DNA of 64,000 bases from Proteobacteria bacterium DTSAM18 (GTDB lineage: Bacteria > Myxococcota_A > UBA796 > GCA-2862545), in contig JARACJ010000015.1 in NCBI GenBank assembly GCA_028767165.1, forward strand, positions 62,001 through 126,000, in the 5' to 3' direction. This document shows positions 51,370 to 62,000 of this stretch, one piece after another. A program made the translations under genes and the position numbers. Below the pieces are notes generated by a model that saw only the letters and a list, made by a program, of their open reading frames with translations, was not told the origin of the DNA and searched no databases. Positions within the stretch are counted from its first letter, which is position 1. Each line of letters starts with the position of its first letter.

Positions 51370-52113
51370 ATGGACACCTACGCTCCTCTGTACACCCCGA
51401 AGGCCGTCGCCGACGATCTCTGGATCGTCGACGGGCCCATCATCCACATGGCGTTTCCGCTGGGCCTGAAGGTGCCGTTTCCCACCCGCATGGTCATCGT
51501 CCGCCTCCCGTCCGGCGGCCTGTGGCTGTGGTCCCCCATCGCCTGGAACGACCAGCTCGCCGACATCCTGGACGACCTCGGTCCCGTCGAGCACCTGGTG
51601 TCCCCCAACGCGATCCACTACGCCTCCATCGCCGACTACAAGCGACGCTTCCCACAGGCCGTGGCCTGGGCGTCCCCGGGGGTCGAGGCACGGGCCGCGT
51701 CCCAGGGCATCCCGACGGCCTTCGACGAGGTCCTGACCGACACGGCGCCTGAGGCGTGGGCCGGCATCCTCGACCAGCTCGTGTTCAAGGGTTCGTCGGT
51801 GCTCGAGGAGGTGGTGTTCCTCCACCGCCCCTCCCGTACCCTGATCCTCGCCGACCTCATCGAGAACTTCGAGCGTGACAAGGTCGGTCCCGTGCTGCGT
51901 CCGCTCCTGCGGATGGCCGGCGTGTGTCACCCGGACGGCAAGGCGCCCATCGACCTGCGGGCCACCTTCCGAGGCCGCCACGACGTCGCCCGCGCCTGCA
52001 GGGATCGCATGCTGGCCTGGCAGCCCGAGCGCGTGATCATGGCCCACGGGCGCTGGTATGCCTCGAACGGCCAGGCGGAGCTGCGCCGGGCCTTTCGCTG
52101 GCTGGGGGACTGA
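51370..52113 (+). CDS. DUF4336 (metallo-beta-lactamase-like fold) protein
   Basis: A 247-residue cytoplasmic protein of the DUF4336 family, distant metallo-beta-lactamase-fold relatives. Landmarks are LYTPKAVADDLWIVDGPIIHMAFPLGLKVPFPTRMVIVRLPSGGLWLWSP, VEHLVSPNAIHYASIADYKRRFPQAVAWASPGV, VVFLHRPSRTLILADLIENF and RVIMAHGRWYASNG. The classical HxHxDH zinc motif is absent, so hydrolase activity is doubtful. It lies 93 bp after the phosphotransferase-like gene on the same strand and could be in the same transcription unit. Confidence 0.75.
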   Translation: MDTYAPLYTPKAVADDLWIVDGPIIHMAFPLGLKVPFPTRMVIVRLPSGGLWLWSPIAWNDQLADILDDLGPVEHLVSPNAIHYASIADYKRRFPQAVAWASPGVEARAASQGIPTAFDEVLTDTAPEAWAGILDQLVFKGSSVLEEVVFLHRPSRTLILADLIENFERDKVGPVLRPLLRMAGVCHPDGKAPIDLRATFRGRHDVARACRDRMLAWQPERVIMAHGRWYASNGQAELRRAFRWLGD

Positions 52114-52163
52114 GCTGCGCGGGTTGTTCTTGGTGCCTCGCTCCATCCCCTTGGACCTATCTG

Positions 52164-52188
52164 CTTGCACAATCCATGAGTGATCAAG
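52164..52188. promoter_or_regulatory. Weak imperfect palindrome before the MarR gene
   Basis: CTTGCACA (52164-52171) and TGATCAAG (52181-52188) form a partly matched inverted repeat in an AT-richer stretch 34 bp before the MarR-type start. It may be a self-operator; matches are few. Confidence 0.25.
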
Positions 52189-52222
52189 TATCAGGACCGG
52201 GTCACCCACGAGGACCCACACC

Positions 52223-52654
52223 ATGAGCCAGCGCACCCTGACCACCCGCCACGCCGCCATGTCCCTGCTCGACACCGCCGCCTGGGTCGAGAAACGCCTC
52301 GATCAGGCCCTCGCCCACACCCGCGGCACCAGCATGACCGAGTACCGCATCCTGCGCGCCCTCGCCGACACCCCCCGGGGCACGGCCTCCCGGGTCGATC
52401 TCGCCCGGGCGGTGGGCCTCACCCCGTCCGCGGTCACCCGGGCCCTCAAGCCCATGGAGAAGCAGGGCTACCTGGAGAGCGGCCCCTCGGATCGCGACGC
52501 CCGCCAGACCCTCGCGGGCCTCACCGACGCCGGCCGCGAGCTGCTGGCAGACGCCGAGGACGCCATCGACACCGGCCTGCACAGCCTCGGCGTGCCGACG
52601 GAGCTCTGGAGCGCCGTGACCCAGCTGCTGGACCGGATGGTGGGGTGGCAGTGA
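52223..52654 (+). CDS. MarR-family transcriptional regulator
   Basis: A 143-residue winged-helix regulator. TEYRILRALADTPRGTASRVDLARAVGLTPSAVTRALKPMEKQGYLESGPSDRDARQTLAGLTDAGRELL is the MarR HTH and wing, with the DxR wing motif (SDRDARQ) and LTxxGR. It is flanked by dimerisation helices (AAWVEKRLDQAL and HSLGVPTELWSAVTQLLDRM). No divergent or downstream gene target is close; the next 300 bp contain R3 palindromes and a tRNA on the other strand. It may regulate itself or the upstream gene group. Confidence 0.82.
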   Translation: MSQRTLTTRHAAMSLLDTAAWVEKRLDQALAHTRGTSMTEYRILRALADTPRGTASRVDLARAVGLTPSAVTRALKPMEKQGYLESGPSDRDARQTLAGLTDAGRELLADAEDAIDTGLHSLGVPTELWSAVTQLLDRMVGWQ

Positions 52655-52660
52655 GGGGGG

Positions 52661-52906
52661 GGCACCCTTTGGGGTGCCGGTGCCACGAGCCACCGCGATG
52701 ACGCGAGATATGTCGCTCTTCGCCTCGGTGCAGCCGAGACGGCTCGACCTCTGCCCAAACCTCCCGGGGACGCCCACCCCGGCGCCCCGAGGGGCGCCCG
52801 TACGTCCTCCGGCGAAAGGGGCTGTGCTCCGGCGCGCTCGGGCGACAGTCCACCGTCCCACAAAGGTCCCATTCGTTCGACACGTACGGGCACCCCTTGG
52901 GGTGCC
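52661..52906. repeat. R3 palindromic repeats in the gap before tRNA-Pro
   Basis: Three hairpins: GGCACCC TTT GGGGTGCC (52661-52678), GGCGCCCC GA GGGGCGCC (52781-52798) and GGCACCCC TT GGGGTGCC (52889-52906). The first and third are followed by a shared CACGAGCCACCGCGAT block, and the second and third have GTACG on one flank. The 329-bp gap 52655-52983 holds no other gene. Confidence 0.75.
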
Positions 52907-52942
52907 GGGGCCACGAGCCACCGCGATAACGGTCCCCCAACG

Positions 52943-52978
52943 AAAAAAGCCCATGAGCATGAGCTCATGGGCTTTTTT
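52943..52978. terminator. Strong terminator at the 3' side of tRNA-Pro
   Basis: A 16-bp perfect stem, AAAAAAGCCCATGAGC (52943-52958) and its complement (52963-52978), loop ATGA, with A/T tracts at both ends. It lies 5 bp after the tRNA 3' end on the minus strand and is a classical Rho-independent terminator in either direction. Confidence 0.9.
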
Positions 52979-52983
52979 GCGTA

Positions 52984-53057
52984 TCGGGGTGGCAGGATTT
53001 GAACCTACGACCCCCTGCTCCCGAAGCAGGTGCGCTACCAGACTGCGCTACACCCCG
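52984..53057 (-). tRNA. tRNA-Pro (anticodon CGG)
   Basis: A 74-nt tRNA on the minus strand. Acceptor arms CGGGGTG and CACCCCG are fully paired, with discriminator A. The D arm contains GCGCAGTCTGGTAGCGC, the anticodon stem CCTGC/GCAGG encloses TTCGGGA (anticodon CGG, reading CCG), and the T arm has GGTTCAAATCC. The CCA end is not encoded: TAC follows. The sequence closely resembles proK-type tRNAs. Confidence 0.95.
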
Positions 53058-53162
53058 ACAAAGGCTCCGCGGTGATAACAAAGCCCGGTCAAGGCGTCAA
53101 CGAGCAGACTGGCGAAAATCGGGCCTGAGGCGTAAGGAGGGGGCCCAAGGTCAGGAGGACCC

Positions 53163-53963
53163 ATGGCTTCCGCGCTGCAGCGTCGGCTGATGACCCAGAT
53201 GGGTCGGCTCATCACCCACTACGAGATGATCGTGCCCGGCGACAAGGTGATGGTGTGCCTGTCCGGCGGCAAGGACTCCTACGGCCTCGCCGTGCTGCTC
53301 GAGGCCACCCGCCGCAAGGTCCCGTTCGACTTCGAGCTCGTCATGGTCAACCTCGACCAGGGGCAGCCCGGCTTCGAGCAGCAGGTGCTCGTGGACTGGT
53401 GCGAGTCCCTGGGCCTGGCCCACCACATGGTCTTCCAGGACACCTACTCCGTGGTCACCGAGAAGATCCCGGCGAACAAGACCTACTGCAGCCTGTGCAG
53501 CCGCATGCGCCGCGGCATCCTGTACGACACCGCCAGCGAGCTCGGCTGCACGAAGATCGCCCTCGGCCACCACAAGGACGACGCCATCGAGACCCTGCTG
53601 ATGAACCAGCTCTTCAGCGGTCAGCTCTCGTCGATGCCGCCGGTGCTCCGCTCCCGCGACGGCCGCAACACCGTCATCCGTCCGCTCCTGAGCTGCTCCG
53701 AGCAGGATCTGCAGGACTTCAGCGACGAGCAGGCCTTCCCCATCCTGCCCTGCAACCTGTGCGGCTCCCAGGAGGGCATGCAGCGACAGGCCATCAAGGC
53801 ACTCATCGCCGACCTGCACGCCCGCAACCCGAAGATCAAGGACAACCTGTTCGCGTCCCTGAAGAACGTGCGGCCGTCCCACCTGCTTGACCCGGCGGTC
53901 CGCAAGGCCTTCGGCTACGACAAGGACCAGCCCGTGGGCAGCGACAGCTTCCTCGCCGGCTGA
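53163..53963 (+). CDS. ttcA: tRNA 2-thiocytidine biosynthesis protein TtcA
   Basis: A 266-residue ATP-pyrophosphatase-fold enzyme. PP-loop SGGKDS at residues 34-39. Cluster-binding cysteines C109 and C112 (CSLC) and C197/C200 (CNLC) match the TtcA pattern for a [4Fe-4S] cluster. GHHKDDAIETLLMNQLFSGQL is a further family signature. It thiolates C32 of certain tRNAs. AGGAGG lies 3-4 nt before the ATG. The adjacent tRNA-Pro has U, not C, at position 32, so it is not itself a substrate. Confidence 0.9.
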   Translation: MASALQRRLMTQMGRLITHYEMIVPGDKVMVCLSGGKDSYGLAVLLEATRRKVPFDFELVMVNLDQGQPGFEQQVLVDWCESLGLAHHMVFQDTYSVVTEKIPANKTYCSLCSRMRRGILYDTASELGCTKIALGHHKDDAIETLLMNQLFSGQLSSMPPVLRSRDGRNTVIRPLLSCSEQDLQDFSDEQAFPILPCNLCGSQEGMQRQAIKALIADLHARNPKIKDNLFASLKNVRPSHLLDPAVRKAFGYDKDQPVGSDSFLAG

Positions 53964-53991
53964 CCGCCCCGGTACACCACCCGCGCGGCGT

Positions 53992-55038
<1,047 letters not shown>

Positions 55039-55121
55039 GGGGTCCTCCAGCGGCGTGGGGCCCCCACCACGGCGGCGCTCCGCCCTTCCGGTATCGTGGC
55101 CCGCCGGCCCCGCCCAACGGC

Positions 55122-55535
55122 TCAGCTGCCGTGGGGCGTCTCCTTGTTGAACATCCAGTGCACGCCGAACTTGTCGATGCACATGCCGAACCGGCCCCAG
55201 AAGTGATCCTCGAGGGGCCGGATGACCTGTCCGCCCGCCTGCAGGGCCTCGAACACGCGGGTCTGCTCGTCGGCGTCGTCGAAGGACAGGCTCAGCAGGA
55301 CGTTGTTGCCCGGCAGGAAGGGCCCCTGCTTCATGGTGTCGCTGGCCATCAGGGCGAAGCCGCCGGTGGCCACCGTGGCGTGCATCACCCGGTCGCCCAT
55401 CCCCTCCGGGACCGGCTCGGGGCTGTCGGAGAAGCGCAGGATGTGGGGCTCGACCCCGAAGACGCCCCCGTAGAAGGCCATGGCCTCGGCGCAGTTGCCA
55501 TCGAAGTGAAGGTAGGGGTTCAGACCGGTCGACAT
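55122..55535 (-). CDS. PhnB-like VOC family protein
   Basis: A 137-residue single VOC domain of the PhnB/3-demethylubiquinone-9 3-methyltransferase-like type. [23 protein letters not shown] is the standard opening, followed by [46 protein letters not shown] and [18 protein letters not shown]. These proteins are widespread, and their substrates are mostly unknown. It is downstream of rpe on the same strand after 143 bp; whether it belongs to the def-fmt-rpe transcript is uncertain. Confidence 0.82.
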   Translation of the reverse strand: MSTGLNPYLHFDGNCAEAMAFYGGVFGVEPHILRFSDSPEPVPEGMGDRVMHATVATGGFALMASDTMKQGPFLPGNNVLLSLSFDDADEQTRVFEALQAGGQVIRPLEDHFWGRFGMCIDKFGVHWMFNKETPHGS

Positions 55536-55678
55536 GGGCACCTCCCGTGCTCGCACGGGAAGCTCACCGACCCGCCGGCGCCCCCCGTGGGAAGGAGCGT
55601 ATCGGACCGAGCAGATGCCCGTCCATCCGGCCATTCCCGATGGCGTGCTCCGACGCCCCTGGGGCGATCGCCCGGGCT

Positions 55679-56374
55679 CTAGGCCTGGGCCGTGACCGTG
55701 GGCGGCGTGAGCTTTCCGCCCGCGGCCTCGGTGAGCTCCCGCAGGGCCTTGGCCCGATCCGCCTGACCGAACACCGCCGAGCCCGCGACCATCACGTGGG
55801 CGCCGGCCTTGATGCAGTAGGGCACGGTCTCCAGGTTGACGCCGCCATCGACCTGCACGATGACCTCGAGCTCGCGATCCTCGATCTCCTCGCGGATGTG
55901 CGCCATCTTCTCGAGCACCGGGTAGATCATCTCCTGACCGCCGAAGCCCGGATCGACGGTCATGACCAGCACCAGGTCGACCTCGCCGAGGATGTAGTCC
56001 ACCACCAGCTCGGGGGTGTGCGGGTTCAGCGCCACGCCGGCGTTCGCGCCGGTGGCCTTGATCTGCTGGATCACCCGGTGCAGGTGGGTGCAGGCCTCGT
56101 AGTGCACGGTGATCACATCCGCGCCCGCATCCCGGAAGGCCTGCAGGTAGCGCTCGGGCTTCTCCATCATCAGGTGGCAGTCGACGATGACGTCCGGTCC
56201 CGCCGCATCGCGGATGGCCTTCACGACCTTGGGACCGATGGTGAGGTTGGGGACGAACATGCCGTCCATCACGTCGACGTGCAGCCACTTCGCTCCTGCC
56301 GCGACCACCTCCCTGACTTCTTGTGCGAGTCGACCGAAATCTGCGGAGAGGATCGAAGGAGCGATGGTGGTCAT
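55679..56374 (-). CDS. rpe: Ribulose-phosphate 3-epimerase
   Basis: A 231-residue TIM-barrel enzyme that interconverts ribulose 5-phosphate and xylulose 5-phosphate in the pentose phosphate pathway. Landmarks: IAPSILSADFGRL, LHVDVMDGMFVPNLTIGP (metal-binding His and Asp), CHLMMEKPERYL, ITVHYEA, GVALNPHTP, MTVDPGFGGQ and VQVDGGVNLETV with AGSAVFG at the phosphate site. The ATG overlaps the fmt stop by 4 nt, so it is co-translated with fmt. Confidence 0.94.
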   Translation of the reverse strand: MTTIAPSILSADFGRLAQEVREVVAAGAKWLHVDVMDGMFVPNLTIGPKVVKAIRDAAGPDVIVDCHLMMEKPERYLQAFRDAGADVITVHYEACTHLHRVIQQIKATGANAGVALNPHTPELVVDYILGEVDLVLVMTVDPGFGGQEMIYPVLEKMAHIREEIEDRELEVIVQVDGGVNLETVPYCIKAGAHVMVAGSAVFGQADRAKALRELTEAAGGKLTPPTVTAQA

Positions 56375-57285
56375 GACAGCGTATCTCCCGGGTTCAGCCT
56401 CCGGCCGTTCGCGTAGTCCGCGCCGGAGACGGCTTTTCGCCCGGGGGCCTGCACCGTGGTGAGCTCCAGGGCACCTTGGCCGCAGGCTACCACGAGCGGT
56501 GACACGGAGAGAATCTCTCCTGGACGACCCTTTCCATCGACCCGCTTCAGTCCCTTGATCTTGAGCACGTGGTCGGCGAGCTGCACCTGCCCCCCGGGCC
56601 AGGGCGTCATCGCGCGCACGCGCCGGCTGATCTCGATCGCCGGCTGATCGAAGGAGACGAGACCGTCGGTCTTGCTGATCTTGGGCGCGTGGGTGGCCTG
56701 GGACTCGTCCTGGGGCGTGGGGGTGGCGCCCTGTTCGAGCATGCCGAGGGTCCGGACGGCCACCTGGGCCGACAGCTCCATCAGCGCGTCGTGCAGCTCG
56801 CCGGCGGTGATGTCCTCGGAGAGCACGAGGCGCTCCTCGGCGAACACCGGGCCGGTGTCGAGGCCCTCCTCCATCTGCTGGGTGCACACGCCGGTGACCT
56901 CGTCGCCGTGCAGGATCGCCGCCTGGATGGGCGCCGCGCCCCGCCAGCGGGGCAGCAGGGAGGCATGGACGTTGATGCAGCCGTGCTTCGGCGCCTCCAG
57001 CAGCTCGGTGGTGAGGATGCGGCCGTAGGCCAGCACCACCGCCACGTCGGCCTGCAGCGACTTCACCCGCTCCGGGAACGAGCCGGAACGGATGGCCCGG
57101 GGCTGGCTCAGGGGCAGGCCAAGCTCCTTGGCGCGGGCGGCCACCGGCGGGCTGGTGAGCTTGCGCCCACGGCCCACGGGCTTGTCCGGCTGGGCCACCA
57201 CGAGGACGACCTCGTGGCCGGCCTCCACCAGCGCATCGAGGGTGGGAACGGCGAAGGCGGGCGTGCCCATGAAGATGACGCGCAT
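56371..57285 (-). CDS. fmt: Methionyl-tRNA formyltransferase
   Basis: A 304-residue enzyme that formylates initiator Met-tRNA using 10-formyl-THF. N-terminal formyltransferase domain: MRVIFMGTPAFAVPTLDAL, then NVHASLLPRWRGAAPIQAAILHGD with the catalytic Asn and His, and EEGLDTGPVF. The C-terminal OB-like domain (about 205-304) includes VRAMTPWPGGQVQL and ANGRRLNPGDTL. It is 17 bp downstream of def, the usual partnership for N-terminal Met processing. Confidence 0.95.
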   Translation of the reverse strand: MRVIFMGTPAFAVPTLDALVEAGHEVVLVVAQPDKPVGRGRKLTSPPVAARAKELGLPLSQPRAIRSGSFPERVKSLQADVAVVLAYGRILTTELLEAPKHGCINVHASLLPRWRGAAPIQAAILHGDEVTGVCTQQMEEGLDTGPVFAEERLVLSEDITAGELHDALMELSAQVAVRTLGMLEQGATPTPQDESQATHAPKISKTDGLVSFDQPAIEISRRVRAMTPWPGGQVQLADHVLKIKGLKRVDGKGRPGEILSVSPLVVACGQGALELTTVQAPGRKAVSGADYANGRRLNPGDTLS

Positions 57286-57302
57286 GGCGAGGGCTCCTGT
57301 GG

Positions 57303-57830
57303 CTAGTGGGCGGCCTGACGCTTGAGCTTCGACACCTTCTTCAGGTAGCGGCTGCGCCGGAAGCGGCTGACCCGATCGAGCAGCACCGTGCCGATGAGGT
57401 GATCCATCTCGTGCTGGATGATGACCGCCTCGAAGTCGTGGAACTCCTGCTCGAAGCGCTCACCGGTGTGGCTGAACCACTCGACGGTGATGTGCCGGTG
57501 GCGATCGACGGTGACCGTGAGCTCGGGCACCGACAGGCAGGTCTCGTCCCACTCGATGGTGGCCTCGGATCGGGCGAGGATCTTCGGGTTGACCATCTTG
57601 AGCAGGCCGGAACCGTCCTCGGCATCCGCCACGCCGGAGTCGACCACGATGATGCGGCGACCGTCGCCCACCTGGGGCGCGGCGAGGCCCACGCCGGGCG
57701 CCGCGTACATGGTCTCGGCCATGTCGGCGAGGAACGCCTCGAGCTTGTCGTTGAACTCTTCCTCCCGGACCGTGCGCGCCTTTGCGGCCAGGACGGGATG
57801 GGGTGCCTCGAGAATGGGCAGGATGGCCAT
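57303..57830 (-). CDS. def: Peptide deformylase
   Basis: A 175-residue Fe/Zn enzyme that removes the formyl group from new proteins. Motif 1 is GVGLAAPQ, motif 3 HEMDHL with both metal His. Motif 2 reads ETCLS in place of the usual EGCLS: the Cys ligand is kept, but Gly is replaced by Thr. The C-terminal extension RFRRSRYLKKVSKLKRQAAH is basic, suited to ribosome binding. The ATG at 57830 has GGAGG 4 nt upstream. It heads the def-fmt-rpe operon. Confidence 0.93.
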   Translation of the reverse strand: MAILPILEAPHPVLAAKARTVREEEFNDKLEAFLADMAETMYAAPGVGLAAPQVGDGRRIIVVDSGVADAEDGSGLLKMVNPKILARSEATIEWDETCLSVPELTVTVDRHRHITVEWFSHTGERFEQEFHDFEAVIIQHEMDHLIGTVLLDRVSRFRRSRYLKKVSKLKRQAAH

Positions 57831-57958
57831 GCTACCTCCAGGGGTGCCCCTTACGCCGGTGCCTGTCCAAAGGCAATTCGCACAATTCAAGCACGCGCAG
57901 TGAAGAGACACGGAAGTCCACCGTCAGTAGCCCGACTCTTCAAGGAAGGGAGACCACC

Positions 57959-59029
57959 ATGTCCACCATTCGCGTCCTCGCTCTCGCCCTCGCCCTCTCC
58001 GTCAGCTCCGTGGCCTTCGCCGCGCCCGACGCCAAGGCGTCGCTGGACGACACCGAGATGTCGGACTCCCTCAAGAGCCACGGAAAGTCCCGCGGCAAGG
58101 CCCGCGGCCACGCCCACGGTCACAAGGGCCGCACCGCCAGCCACAGCCGCGCCCGGTCCGGACGCGCCTCCTCCAGCCGCACCGTCGTGGTCCGGGGCTC
58201 GTCCTCCAGCCGCAGCGTGCCGGTCCGGGGCACCGTCAGCCGGTCCTCCTCCAGCCGCACCGTCACCGTGTCCCACCGGGTCCCCTCCCGGCAGCCCGTC
58301 CGGGTGGTCCGCACCGTCCCGGCACGGCCCGCCCCGCCCCCCAGCAGGCCCGTGGTCGTGTACCACCGGCCCATCCAGAGCACCCGCGTCGTCCACATCC
58401 AGCAGGCCCGCCCCACCCACGGCGTCTTCGTCTACGGCCCCCGGCCGGTGCACCACGTGCACTACGCCTCGCCGCAGCCCGCGGCCGCCCCCGTGGCCGT
58501 GCAGCAGACCCACCTGCCCGAGCGTGATCTCGACCGCGCCCGCTCCCTGGCCGTCGGCCTCAAGGTGGGCATGGCCACCGGCGCCCTCCGCGGCGACCTC
58601 GGCAACAACCCCTGGTCCGACTTCTCCCTCGGCGGCATGGCCCGCTACCGGCCCAGCGAGGCGTTCGGCCTGCAGGTCGACCTGACCCACGCCAACCAGA
58701 CCTGGACCGCCGACACCCAACGCCAGGAGACCAGCGCTGCCCTGTCCGCACAGGCCTTCGCCTTCCCCTGGGCGAAGATCTCTCCCTTCGCCTCCGCCGG
58801 CATGACCCTGACCGGACGCAACATGTCCGACCAGATCCCCGGCATCGGCGAGGTCGAGGGCGAGGGGCTGCTCTTCGGCCCCCACGGTGGCCTGGGTGTG
58901 GAGCTCGGCTTCGACCGGTTCGCCATCGACCTCGAGGCCCGGTACGTCCACTACGTCAACCAGGGTCCCGATGCCGTGGCCGCGCCTGGCAGCCTACAGA
59001 CGGGCGTGACGGTCCTCACCCACTTCTGA
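57959..59029 (+). CDS. Outer-membrane barrel protein with Ser/Arg/His-rich linker
   Basis: A 356-residue exported protein (signal RVLALALALSVSSVAFA). Residues about 35-170 are low complexity: Arg/Ser/His-rich (GKARGHAHGHKGRTASHSRARS; repeats of SSSSRTVxV), then Pro/Val-rich with several His. The C-terminal 170 residues look like an eight-stranded OmpA-like or porin barrel (LKVGMATGALRGD, FGLQVDLTHANQTWTAD, AKISPFASAGMTLTG, GLGVELGFDRFAIDLEARYVHY). Function unknown; the basic linker may bind surface polysaccharide or peptidoglycan. Its 3' end overlaps that of the convergent kinase gene by 36 nt. Confidence 0.68.
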   Translation: MSTIRVLALALALSVSSVAFAAPDAKASLDDTEMSDSLKSHGKSRGKARGHAHGHKGRTASHSRARSGRASSSRTVVVRGSSSSRSVPVRGTVSRSSSSRTVTVSHRVPSRQPVRVVRTVPARPAPPPSRPVVVYHRPIQSTRVVHIQQARPTHGVFVYGPRPVHHVHYASPQPAAAPVAVQQTHLPERDLDRARSLAVGLKVGMATGALRGDLGNNPWSDFSLGGMARYRPSEAFGLQVDLTHANQTWTADTQRQETSAALSAQAFAFPWAKISPFASAGMTLTGRNMSDQIPGIGEVEGEGLLFGPHGGLGVELGFDRFAIDLEARYVHYVNQGPDAVAAPGSLQTGVTVLTHF

Positions 59030-62000
59030 GGGCGGCGTGCCAGGCTCCTCTCCCCCACCGAGGAGCCGCACGAACACCGCGAGATCCTCCTTGCCGCCAG
59101 AGGCCACCCGGTCCCTGGCGGCGTTCATGATCTGGCGCAGCTCCCTGCCCTCTGCGCCGTCGACACCGGTCATGAGCAGCCCCGCGGCCGCCCGCAGCCG
59201 GTCCAGCGGCATGTCGAGTCGCTCCGCGGCCGCCAGGGAGGCCCGCATCGATCGGCGGGCAGCCACCCGCTGGCCGCGGGCGAAGGCCACCATTCCCTGC
59301 ACGCACAGGTGGACCGGCTCGAAGATGGGCAGCTTGCGGGCCAGCTTGCGGAAGCGGACCATGATGACGTCGAGCTCGCGACCGATCTGCTCCCGCTGCG
59401 CCCCCTCGGTGCGGTGGTACAGCACGGTGTACGCCTCCGCGAACGCGCCCCACACGCCGAAGGCGATGAGCGGAAAGCGGCGCTGGGCCTCGATGTGGCT
59501 CCACAGTCCCCGCAGGACATCCGATGCACGCGGCGTGTCGTCGTCCAGGAGCGCGCAGTAGCCCAGGAACGCATCGCCCATGCGCCAGGTCTCCTTGGAG
59601 GCGTCGTCGCCACCGGAGAGCCGGGCCATGATCCGCCCCGCCTCACAGGGACGTCCCGCCCGGAACGCGAGCCGGGCCGAGACGAGCTGGGCCACGAGGG
59701 TGGTCCAGCGGTCGGCCGAGCGCCTGATGCGACGCTGGACCGTCTCCAGCCGGATCGCCGCCTCGGACAGGAACCCGCGCTCCATCGGGATGAGCGCCCG
59801 GAACAGCGCCTCGTCGGCGGCGAGCGTCCCCAGGTAGCGCCCGTCCTCCTGGGCATGCTGATCGATGACGTCGACGGCCTGGCTCCAGCGCCCCACCATC
59901 GTGAGCCGGTAGGCGTCGATGAGGGCCAGCCCCGCCTCCGTCTCGTGGTCGCCCAGACGGCGCGCCGCGCGAGACCCGCTGCGGAGCACCGCCGCGCTGA
60001 GGGCCTGACGTCCGGTGATGAGCGCCGCGAACCCGAGCATCCGGGACGCCGAGGAGAAGAACCGTCGCAGCTCCGTCCAGTGGGCCACACGCCCCATGAC
60101 CCACAGGCCGCAGGGGATCGAGCGAAGGTCGTCGGCCATCACGTAGGACTGGCACAGCAGGACCGCCATGCGGGTGAGGCGGGTCCGGACGGGCCGCGGC
60201 GTGGCCATCCGCCAGCGGACGCTCCGCAGCGAGATGACGCCCCAGGCGGTGCGCCCCACGAGCTCCCAATTGGAGCGGGGCACGCCCACGCCCTGCCGCC
60301 CGAAGGCGAGGCGCAGGTGGTCGCGCAGCTCGACGCCACGTCCTTCCCAGATGAGGGTCTGGGCCACGGCGTCGTCGAGCTCGAGCCGCTCCTCGGCGGT
60401 CAGATCGAGGCGTCCCTTCCGGGCACAGTACATGGCATCCTGGAGCAGCCTGAGGGCCGCCGGATGGTTGCCGTGCTCGAGTTCCCGGAAGCCGGCGCGG
60501 CTGAGGAAGTGGTAGGCGTCCTGGTGGGCTCCCGCCTTCTCGAGGTGCCACCCGACGAGCTCCTCCTGCTCGGCATGGGCGGACAGGGCCTCGGCCGCCC
60601 GGTTGTGCAGCCGACCCCGGTGCCGCTCCGAGACCTGCTGGTAGACCTCCTCGCGGACGACATCGTGCACGAAGGCGATGCTGGTGCCCCGATCCTCGAG
60701 CCAGCCCATCGCGACCAGACGCTGCAGGGCGGCGGTGACCCGACCGGCGTCGAAGTCGAGCATGTTCCGCAGATCCTGCAGGGAGAACACACGGCCGAGG
60801 ACGGAGCCCGCCGAGACGACCTCCCGCAGATCCGGCTCCATGCGACCGAAGCGCTGGGCGATGAGCAGGCGGGGCTGCTGGGGCAGCGTGCGCAGGCTCA
60901 GGGGCCACGGGCCCATGGGCTGCTCGAGGGCCCGCAGGTACTCCAGCGCGAAGAACGGCCGACCGGCCGCATAGCGGGAGACGGCCAGCAACAGCTCCCG
61001 ATCGTCGGCGTGGGCGCTCGTGGACTGGGCGAGGAGCTCGCACAGCTCGGCTTCGCTGAAGGGCTGCACGTCGATGCGCTCGAGACCCGGTGCTTCCGCC
61101 AGGTCGAGGTTGGCGCCGAACAGGGCCTCCTCCCGCAGGGCACACACGACGAGCCCCCGGAACGCCGCGCCCTTGCCGTTGGCGAGCATCTCGAGCACCC
61201 CTCGGCTGACGGGGTCGACCCACTGGGCATCGTCGATGAGCACGACCACGGGACAGCGCCGAGAGACCGTGACCAGCGCCTGGACGACCGCCTGCTGCAG
61301 GTGCTCGAGGGAGTCTCCACGGCCGAGGGTGAGCACCGGCGCGGCCGTGGTGGTCTCCTCCTCGCCGGTCGAGACCCGGTGCGGCTCGATCCGGCTGAGC
61401 GCCGCCAGGGCCGTTCCGAACAGGGCGTCCCGGACCTCCGGCGCCCCCTGCGCGACCAGCTCGTTGAGCCAGCGAAGCACACCGCGGAAGGGGTGAAGGG
61501 CATCGCCACGGCCATCGGAGCGGTTGGCGTCGTCGAGGTTGCGAGGTTCGCACTCCCCCCCGAACACCCGGTAGCCCCCGCTGCGGGCGAGGCCGGCGAT
61601 CTCCGAGAGCAGGCGGGTCTTGCCGCAGCCGGAGCGCCCCACCACGAGCACGCACTTGTGGGCGAACCCTCCCTGGTGGCTGAGCAACCGGGCGATGTGG
61701 GCGAGCTGCTTCTCCCGCCCCTGGAAGGGCAGGTGCAGCAGCGAGGCCTCGTCGGCGCGAACCGTGAGGTAGTGGGGGTCAGGCTCGGCGCCAAGCGCCT
61801 CGAGCACGGGCAGCACCTCGGCCGCGCGGGAGGGGCGTTCCGTGGGCCGGACGGCCAGCAAGGCACGGATGAGCCGATCCAGGGGCTCGGGGACGCCGGG
61901 CCGGAGCTCGGAGGGTGCCACGAGCTCCCCCACCGGCTCCTCCGGATCCCGGCTGGGGCGACGTACCGGAGGCTGGCCCACGAGCGCCTCGTACAGGATG

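Noticed and set aside
48567-51752. A 1,061-codon plus-strand frame
   Set aside because: Same-strand, shifted-frame shadow of the phosphotransferase-like gene; Arg/Pro/Gly-rich, no domain.
52984-53057. tRNA-Pro as the substrate of the adjacent TtcA
   Set aside because: TtcA thiolates C32; this tRNA has T (U) at position 32, so adjacency is probably coincidental.
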